This document shows, one piece after another, positions 58,481 to 64,000 of a DNA stretch of 64,000 bases (positions within the stretch are counted from its first letter, which is position 1; the number at the start of each line of letters is the position of its first letter). The notes beneath the pieces were generated by a model that was not told the origin of the DNA, did not search any database, and worked only from the letters and a program-made list of their open reading frames with translations. Source of the stretch: Candidatus Poribacteria bacterium (lineage in GTDB: Bacteria > Poribacteria > WGA-4E > WGA-3G); assembly GCA_022826805.1 (NCBI GenBank), contig JAJDUH010000079.1:1-64000 (forward strand). The letters are read 5' to 3'. The translations under genes and the position numbers were made by a program.

Positions 58481-59521
58481 GTGATTCGTGAAGCAATTCA
58501 GAAGGTTATGGCAGGCGACGCCTTAACCGAAGCAGAGATGATTGAAACGATGAACGAGATTATGGAAGGTAAGACGACAGATGCCCAAATTGCCTGTTTT
58601 CTTACCGCATTGCGGCTTAAAGGTGAGACAATAGAAGAGATGACGGGGGCAACACGTGCTATGCGCGCCAAAGCCACCCCTGTTCCGACCCGTCATGCGC
58701 CTGACCTGCAAGCTACGCCAAAAGTGCCGCGACTTGTCGATACGTGTAGCACAGGTGGCACAGGTTTGAACCATTTTAACATTTCAACAACTTCTGCCAT
58801 CGTTACGGCGGGCGCGGGTGTGCCTGTGGCGAAGCACGGAAATCGGGGTGTGACGCGGCAAAGTGGCAGCGCGAACGTGCTAATGGCGTTGGGTGTGAAT
58901 ATTGAAATCGGTCCCGAACACGTTGGGCGATGCATTGATGAAGTCGGTGTCGGTTTTCTATTTGCACCAACACTTCACGGTGCAATGAAATACGCCATCG
59001 GACCGCGGCGAGAGATTGGGATTCGCACGATTTTTAACGCCATAGCACCGTTGACAAATCCAGCGGAACCGCAAGCACAGGTGATCGGTGTCTATGCGCC
59101 AGAGTTGACTGAGGCGCATGCGAATGCCTTGAACAACCTCGGATGCCAGCACGCGTTTATTGTGCGTGGAGATGACGGTTTGGATGACATCACAACTACG
59201 GCGACCACACGCGTCTCGGAACTCCGAAACGGCACCGTCAAAACCTATACGCTTGATCCCACAACACTCGGAATTCCGAAAGCGGCACCTGAAGCACTCT
59301 TGGGTGGTGCACCGGAAGAGAACGCTGAAATGATAGTGAATATCCTGAACGGTGAGAAGGGACCCAAACGCGATATTGTTGTACTGAACGCTGGTGCAGC
59401 GATCGTTGCGAGCGGGAAAGCGGATAGCCTTGATGCGGGTATCCAACTGGCATCGGAATCCATTGATTCAGGCGGGGCACTCGCGAAGTTAGAAGGGCTG
59501 AAAACGGTCTCGAATAATTAA
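58481..59521 (+). CDS. trpD: Anthranilate phosphoribosyltransferase
   Basis: About 346 residues from GTG 58481, which has AGGAGG eight bases upstream; an earlier in-frame TTG (58448) falls in the -10 box and is excluded. Transfers phosphoribose to anthranilate in tryptophan synthesis. The PRPP-binding loop reads DTCSTGGTGLNHFNIST, where typical TrpD has GTGGDG, so the Asp is Thr; the second motif KHGNRGVTRQSGSANVL is typical. The role is supported by trpC downstream (93-base gap). No trpE/B/A in the window. Confidence 0.9.
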   Translation: MIREAIQKVMAGDALTEAEMIETMNEIMEGKTTDAQIACFLTALRLKGETIEEMTGATRAMRAKATPVPTRHAPDLQATPKVPRLVDTCSTGGTGLNHFNISTTSAIVTAGAGVPVAKHGNRGVTRQSGSANVLMALGVNIEIGPEHVGRCIDEVGVGFLFAPTLHGAMKYAIGPRREIGIRTIFNAIAPLTNPAEPQAQVIGVYAPELTEAHANALNNLGCQHAFIVRGDDGLDDITTTATTRVSELRNGTVKTYTLDPTTLGIPKAAPEALLGGAPEENAEMIVNILNGEKGPKRDIVVLNAGAAIVASGKADSLDAGIQLASESIDSGGALAKLEGLKTVSNN

Positions 59522-59614
59522 AATACATTTGGCGTACGAGGCACGGAGACTTCGCTCAACAAAATGGTATTTATAAAACAGGTTCTGATCTTTTACAGAG
59601 AGGGATGAAACGGA

Positions 59615-60397
59615 TTGATACTTGACAAGATCATCGCACATAAACGGAAAGAGTTGACAGCCCAACAAGGACAGGTGCCGCTTCCAACGTTGGAAGCGGA
59701 GGTTATGAGCCTACCGCCGACGCGGGATTTTCAAGGTGCCATCACAGGCTGTGGGACCGTCAAACTTATCGCGGAAGTGAAGAAGAAATCACCCAGTAAA
59801 GGCATTATCCGTGAGGTTTTCCACCCCGTATCAATTGCTAAGGCTTATGTCGAAAACGGTGCCGCTGCGATTTCCGTGCTAACGGACAAACATTTTTTTG
59901 CGGGTGAACTCGACTATCTCCGCTCGATTCGGAAAAGCGTTGGCGTGCCGCTCCTCCGAAAAGATTTCACGATTGATCCGTATCACATCTATCAGGCGCG
60001 CTGCGCAGGGGCAGATGCAATCTTATTGATTGTTGCGGCGTTGACGGCAGCGGAGTTACGAACGTTTATGGAGATCGCCGATTCGCTATCGTTGGCATCT
60101 CTGGTGGAGGTGCATACACCCGAAGAATTGGAGATTGCCTTAGATGTGGATGCACAAATTATTGGGATAAACAACCGAGATTTACGCACATTTCACACAG
60201 ATATTACCACGACGTTCCGTTTGCGGGATACTATTCCAGCGGACAAAGTCGTAGTGAGTGAAAGTGGTATTTATTCGCGCGAGGATGTTGTGAAGCTCCA
60301 AGAAGCAGATGTCCAGGCGATGCTTGTTGGTGAGTCGTTGATGCGGAGTTCTGATATCGGAGAGCAGGTTCGGCGTTTAATTAGCGGTCAGTGTTAG
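59615..60397 (+). CDS. trpC: Indole-3-glycerol phosphate synthase
   Basis: 260 residues, standard length. TIM-barrel enzyme converting CdRP to indole-3-glycerol phosphate. Key segments: LIAEVKKKSPSKG (phosphate/substrate Lys), AAAISVLTDKHFFAG, VPLLRKDFTIDPYHIY with the catalytic Lys, IIGINNRDLRTF and VVSESGIYSRED. Start is TTG at 59615 with AGAGGG upstream. Cotranscribed with trpD is likely. Confidence 0.95.
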   Translation: MILDKIIAHKRKELTAQQGQVPLPTLEAEVMSLPPTRDFQGAITGCGTVKLIAEVKKKSPSKGIIREVFHPVSIAKAYVENGAAAISVLTDKHFFAGELDYLRSIRKSVGVPLLRKDFTIDPYHIYQARCAGADAILLIVAALTAAELRTFMEIADSLSLASLVEVHTPEELEIALDVDAQIIGINNRDLRTFHTDITTTFRLRDTIPADKVVVSESGIYSREDVVKLQEADVQAMLVGESLMRSSDIGEQVRRLISGQC

Positions 60398-60402
60398 TAA
60401 TC

Positions 60403-60421
60403 AGCAGTCAGCAGTCAGTTA
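60403..60421 (+). repeat. Heptad repeat AGCAGTC
   Basis: AGCAGTC, AGCAGTC, AGTTAAG: members of the same heptad family as 30374-30408 and 40895-41014. It starts just after the trpC stop. The remainder of the gap to 60533 shows no gene. Confidence 0.5.
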
Positions 60422-60533
60422 AGCGTATAGTAGGCGAAAACGTTTGTAACTGCTACAATGATTTCTGGTTAATTACTGAATGCCTGCGGCACAGGTGCCC
60501 TGAGAACCGAAGTTATTTGCTAATGGTTAACCG

Positions 60534-60971
60534 CTACATGGCGGTGACAGCAATACCGTGCCGTTTTAGGAGCGCGGTGGTCACGCCATCACCAGATATG
60601 AGCGTGCCAGAAAAAGTGCCGTCGTAGATGTCGCCACATCCACAGGATGGACTTCTCGCTTTGAGGATTACATGTGTTGCTCCGTGGGATTGTGCTACCT
60701 GTAAAGCGTGGTGTGCTCCCTTCAAATATGCTGCTGTTACATCTGTGCCGTTTGCAGTCATAACTTTTGCTGTCCCGTCTAGTACAGCACCCCCGTCACC
60801 GCCCACAATTTCTGCGGGCGGGCGCGGTGTCAGCAAACCCCCTGATTCCTCTGGACAAACCGGGATAAGCTGATGTGTTTTTGTCTGGTTCATCGCCGTT
60901 TCGTTTCGGCTATGACCGCCATCGTATCGGCAACGAACACCCAAGAGACAAGCACTAATGACCACCTTCAT
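60534..60971 (-). CDS. DUF523 domain protein
   Basis: About 145 residues from ATG 60971, the point where the family sequence begins (VVISACLLGVRCRYDGG); earlier in-frame starts lie inside the preceding birA gene. Other conserved parts: IPVCPEESGGLLTPRPPAEI, GDGGAVLDG and ILKARSPSCGCGDIYDGTF. The Cys residues suggest metal or iron-sulfur binding; function unknown. Its start overlaps the birA end by 17 bases, so translation is coupled. Confidence 0.88.
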   Translation of the reverse strand: MKVVISACLLGVRCRYDGGHSRNETAMNQTKTHQLIPVCPEESGGLLTPRPPAEIVGGDGGAVLDGTAKVMTANGTDVTAAYLKGAHHALQVAQSHGATHVILKARSPSCGCGDIYDGTFSGTLISGDGVTTALLKRHGIAVTAM

Positions 60972-61632
60972 GCGGTGTGATTTCCTGTAACGCCTCAAAC
61001 TGACGCATGATTGAATCTGTCTCACCTGCCTTCAGTTGCAGGTAGACTTCTTCCAGTTGATAAAGTATGACGCTTAATAACGGGATCCGACGGATCTCAG
61101 AATCCTGATTTCTAACATGGGCAGCTGCTATCCGGACAGAGGTTGCTGTTTCACGCAGTTCGGGAGGAAAATCCTTTAAAACGTTATTGACGTTCACGCC
61201 CATACCCAAGACAAAAAAGGATTGGTGCCGGTTGTCATAGGCGAGTTCTGTTAGCACACCCGCCACCTTTTTTCCGTTGATATGGACGTCATTAGGTGCC
61301 TTAATTCGGGCGTCAAGTCCGTGTGTCTCACGAATTGCCCTTGCTATCGCGATTGCACCCATGAGATTGGGAAGCTCAACTTGGTCGCGAAGCAATCGAT
61401 GCCTAAGAATGACGGACGCGAGAATACACTTTCTTGGTGGAGCATCCCATCTCCTGCCGTATCTTCCTCGTCCGGCGGTTTGGTGCTCCGCGATGATGAG
61501 GGTCCCCTCTGCTACTCCTGCCTTTCCACGAGCAATAGCAATATCGTTGGTAGAAGCGACTTGTGAGTGGTGCTCCGTCTGACATCCAATAATTGAGGTC
61601 CGAAGTGTTGCGTGTGTAATAGGTGTGTTCAT
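60955..61632 (-). CDS. birA: Biotin--[acetyl-CoA-carboxylase] ligase
   Basis: 225 residues, catalytic domain only, without the N-terminal DNA-binding domain of E. coli BirA, so it is probably not a repressor. STNDIAIARGKAGVAEGTLI, the biotinyl-AMP motif AGRGRYGRRW, APNDVHINGKKVAGVLTEL (with Lys of the adenylate site) and the GMGVNVNN loop are present. It attaches biotin to carboxylase carrier proteins. It lies four bases after the TPR gene stop. Confidence 0.93.
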   Translation of the reverse strand: MNTPITHATLRTSIIGCQTEHHSQVASTNDIAIARGKAGVAEGTLIIAEHQTAGRGRYGRRWDAPPRKCILASVILRHRLLRDQVELPNLMGAIAIARAIRETHGLDARIKAPNDVHINGKKVAGVLTELAYDNRHQSFFVLGMGVNVNNVLKDFPPELRETATSVRIAAAHVRNQDSEIRRIPLLSVILYQLEEVYLQLKAGETDSIMRQFEALQEITPHEGGH

Positions 61633-61636
61633 GACG

Positions 61637-64000
61637 CTACTGACTTAAATGTCTTTCTGCTTCAATTTTCCACTGTTCAGGCGGATTCAGATCAAGGAAA
61701 CGTTGCCATTGCGCTCTTGCCTGTTGGCGTTTTTCCCTATATTCATACATCAACGCAAGGTTGTAATTCGCTGTCAAATTACGCGGTTCCAGTTGTATCA
61801 CCCGTTCAAACTGCTCCGTCGCTGCGCCGAGTAAATCCATGCTGAAAAGATTGCTAGCGTAGTTGAGCAGTGTCGGAACGTGTGTTTCGTCTAAAGTGAG
61901 TGCTTTCTCTAATGTCTCTTTTGCCTTATTGTAATCTAAGGCATGGGTATAGTAAAGGTTGCCAAGGTGTTGATATGTTTTTATAGCGATGTCATCGTTT
62001 TCTTTCGCGGGCTGTTCAATCAGTTTCGCTTCCGCTTCAAAGTATTGAATCGCCTCGCTCCATGCCTGTTCCCATTCTGCGATCCTTCCTAAATACAGGT
62101 GAATACCCCTGTATTCTGGCGCATAAGAACGCATGTTTTCAAACACCTTTTTTGCGAGTTGATGCCGATCGATTTCAAAATAAATAACTCCCAGGTGGTA
62201 GTTTGCTTCAGGGTTTCTTGGCTGCATTTCTGCGACCTGTTTGAAATCTTCTAAAATCTGGCTATAACGATAAAGTGTATCACCAATCTGCTTGTAGCGG
62301 AGTGTGAGCAACCCACGGTAGAAGTAAGCATCCACATAATTCGGGTTTAAGGCGATGGTAGTGGTGTATTCCTTGACAGCCATCTCTGCATGTTGGTGAT
62401 AGTCATCCCCCAGTGTTTCCGTATGCTGGTCGAGCAGACGTGCGTAACTATAGTGCCACTCGAAGTTCTCTGGATTGTACTGGTTTGCCAATCCATAATA
62501 GCGGATGGCACTCTCACGTTCGTCCCGTTTCTCAAAGATAACTGCAAGCAGGTAATGTAGTTCGGGATGTGCGGGTTCAATTTCCAAGGCGGGTTGATAG
62601 ACGCGGATGATGTTATCTTCATCGTTGCGTGCGCGATAAATCGACCCAAGACGAAAAAACGGTTCCGCTTCTGTTGCTTGGATGTTCGTCAAAGGGCTTT
62701 GTAAGTCACGTCCTATGTCGGCTTCAAGTAAGGTAGTATCAAGTGTAATCGTTTTTTCATAATGCTCGATGGCTTTGTCTATTTCACCCTGCTGCTCAAG
62801 CAGGATTGCGGCGTGATAATGCGCTGCGACGTCATCTGGGTTCAGTTGAACAGTTTCGAGCAATGCTGATAAGGCAGCATCAGACTGTGCTAACGTAAGG
62901 TAAGACAGTGCCAATAGATAGTGTGCTTCGGTGGTGTCAGGTTCGATCTCAATAATTTTCTGTAGCGCATTGACAGCTTGTTCATGTGATTCGCGTCCTC
63001 GATAGATATGAACCATTTTGAAAAGCACATCCGTGCGTTGGGAATCTAATACCAGAGTGCGTTCATAAAAGGCGAGTGCGGTGTCTATATCGCCGTTAGC
63101 CTCGTGGCTTTGTCCTAACAGATAGACAGCCACAACATCATCTGGAAAGAGCAGCAGATGTGTGTTTAGCGGTTTTATTGCAGCGCGATAGTTCCCTTCG
63201 TCAAAGGCGTGTTGTCCTTGTGTAATGAATCTATCTGCTAACCCTGGGTCTACTACTAAAGCACGTTTAAAGTAGACAATTGCCGCCGCTATATCGCCTT
63301 GCTGGTGATAGAGTTCTCCAAGTTTGAAATAGACGTCGTTGAAATTTCCCAATGGGAGTTCCATTTGCAGATAACTCGCGTCCGCTTCAATAATTTGAAT
63401 CGTCTTCTCGTAATGCTTAATGGCTTGTTCAGCATTGCCTGCATCAACCTCAATGTTGCCGGCGTAAAAATAGGAACGCGGATCGTCCGGGAGAACCAGT
63501 ATCGCTTTCTCCAGAATTAGCATCGCTGCATCGGCTGGCATCAGCCCAGCGAAGTAGGACTCAAGCGGCGCATAGAAAGCATCCTTAATATGCGGTATCA
63601 AGGACAGTGCCTTTTGGTAATGTGTTAATGCTGTTGCGGTGTCGCCTCTGGTGTAGAGTATATCTCCGAGAGATAGATGTGCTTGTGCGTGGTTTGACTC
63701 AATTTCAAGGGTACGTTGATACAGTCTGATAGCACCTTCAGTATTCCCCTGTTTGTCGAAGATAGTCGCCAATTCATAAACTACCTCCGCTGAATAAGGC
63801 TCGTACTGTGCACCTTTGGCGTATTCTTCCAGTGCGTCGTCGAAGAAACCCTCCGTGGCGAGGACTTGTCCCAATTTGAAATAGGCGGGTGCGAACTTTT
63901 TCTTCTTTTGTGTCAGGTTCTCGAACGTCTCTCGTGCGCGATCTATTTCGCCTTGTGCGAGGTAAACTAAACCGATTCCATGTTGTGGATACTCCCATTT
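61637..64000 (-). CDS. Tetratricopeptide-repeat protein, partial (5' end beyond the window)
   Basis: The reading frame is open without a stop to position 64000 (the last codons read KWEYPQHGIGLVYLAQGEID), so the 745 residues from the in-frame TTG at 63874 are not the full protein; at least 787 codons are present. About 18-20 TPR units with patterns like AIRLYQRTLEIESNHAQAH and A..YY..A...P are visible, some in the 34-residue register. No membrane segment was seen in the visible part. TPR proteins serve as scaffolds; in Poribacteria such proteins are numerous. Confidence 0.85.
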   Translation of the reverse strand, partial: KWEYPQHGIGLVYLAQGEIDRARETFENLTQKKKKFAPAYFKLGQVLATEGFFDDALEEYAKGAQYEPYSAEVVYELATIFDKQGNTEGAIRLYQRTLEIESNHAQAHLSLGDILYTRGDTATALTHYQKALSLIPHIKDAFYAPLESYFAGLMPADAAMLILEKAILVLPDDPRSYFYAGNIEVDAGNAEQAIKHYEKTIQIIEADASYLQMELPLGNFNDVYFKLGELYHQQGDIAAAIVYFKRALVVDPGLADRFITQGQHAFDEGNYRAAIKPLNTHLLLFPDDVVAVYLLGQSHEANGDIDTALAFYERTLVLDSQRTDVLFKMVHIYRGRESHEQAVNALQKIIEIEPDTTEAHYLLALSYLTLAQSDAALSALLETVQLNPDDVAAHYHAAILLEQQGEIDKAIEHYEKTITLDTTLLEADIGRDLQSPLTNIQATEAEPFFRLGSIYRARNDEDNIIRVYQPALEIEPAHPELHYLLAVIFEKRDERESAIRYYGLANQYNPENFEWHYSYARLLDQHTETLGDDYHQHAEMAVKEYTTTIALNPNYVDAYFYRGLLTLRYKQIGDTLYRYSQILEDFKQVAEMQPRNPEANYHLGVIYFEIDRHQLAKKVFENMRSYAPEYRGIHLYLGRIAEWEQAWSEAIQYFEAEAKLIEQPAKENDDIAIKTYQHLGNLYYTHALDYNKAKETLEKALTLDETHVPTLLNYASNLFSMDLLGAATEQFERVIQLEPRNLTANYNLALMYEYREKRQQARAQWQRFLDLNPPEQWKIEAERHLSQ

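Overview
The window most resembles a genome segment of Candidatus Poribacteria (the sponge- and sea-water-associated lineage) or a close relative. The evidence is the gene content: a C-terminal NPFNPETWIPY export/FlgD-like domain at 53268, two phytanoyl-CoA dioxygenase-family proteins, five Gfo/Idh/MocA oxidoreductases, a sulfatase, a GH95 fucosidase, DUF1080, Rpn nuclease, ankyrin/HEAT/TPR proteins, and many short dispersed palindromic repeats between genes. No rRNA or tRNA gene was seen, so the taxonomic call is an inference from protein style.

Layout. 1-1000: the right part of an IS630-type element (transposase cut by the window edge, read through a -1 slippery run) next to a decayed FGE-sulfatase (SUMF1) fragment. 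1001-11745 (all minus): S1C protease, MoxR ATPase, sulfatase, clan-AA aspartic-protease-like protein, VWA/GATase-like membrane protein, then three Gfo/Idh/MocA oxidoreductases and a DapA-like aldolase, which look like a carbohydrate or sugar-acid catabolic cluster. 12080-17890 (plus): a compact seven-gene cytochrome c maturation operon (ccmE with a Cys instead of the heme-binding His, ccmF, a CcmH-like and a CcmI-like protein, a carboxypeptidase-regulatory-like membrane protein, two HEAT-repeat proteins). 18116-22396: korAB (2-oxoacid:ferredoxin oxidoreductase) and then ccmA/ccmB. 22447-27712: enolase, FtsB/DivIC-like, ankyrin-repeat protein, GH95 fucosidase. 27698-33699 (minus): DNA methyltransferase, cupin, GNAT, zinc-type dehydrogenase, phytanoyl-CoA dioxygenase and a dTDP-glucose 4,6-dehydratase-like protein. 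34109-37608 (plus): aldo/keto reductase, thiamine-binding protein, two secreted proteins that share a three-times-repeated domain. 37703-42046: sugar isomerase, beta-hydroxyacid dehydrogenase, Gfo/Idh/MocA, zinc alcohol dehydrogenase. 42287-48071 (plus): nfo, CopZ-like, obg, proB, proA, DUF5069. 48145-52045: Gfo/Idh/MocA, DUF1080, a six-heme cytochrome, second phytanoyl-CoA dioxygenase. 52213-58059: Rpn nuclease with a GIEQ repeat tract, a secreted HExxH protein, a large membrane protein. 58481-64000: trpD, trpC, then DUF523, birA and a TPR protein running off the end.

How it fits together. Three systems can be read with confidence: cytochrome c maturation (split ccm genes plus a multiheme cytochrome substrate), anaerobic-type 2-oxoacid oxidation (korAB) with central carbon metabolism (eno), and breakdown of sulfated/fucosylated polysaccharide (sulfatase, GH95, DUF1080, many Gfo/Idh/MocA, sugar isomerase, DapA-like aldolase). 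Housekeeping genes (obg-proB-proA, nfo, trpDC, birA) are interspersed. Many plus-strand units carry a recognisable TTGAxx-16/18-TATAAT-type promoter.

The most interesting signals are a small palindromic element with covarying stem arms that sits in the predicted 5' leaders of both ccmE and the multiheme cytochrome gene, an exact dyad overlapping the ccm promoter, the CxxxY CcmE, the shared C-terminal tails of successive ccm-operon proteins, and several enzymes that lack a canonical active-site residue.
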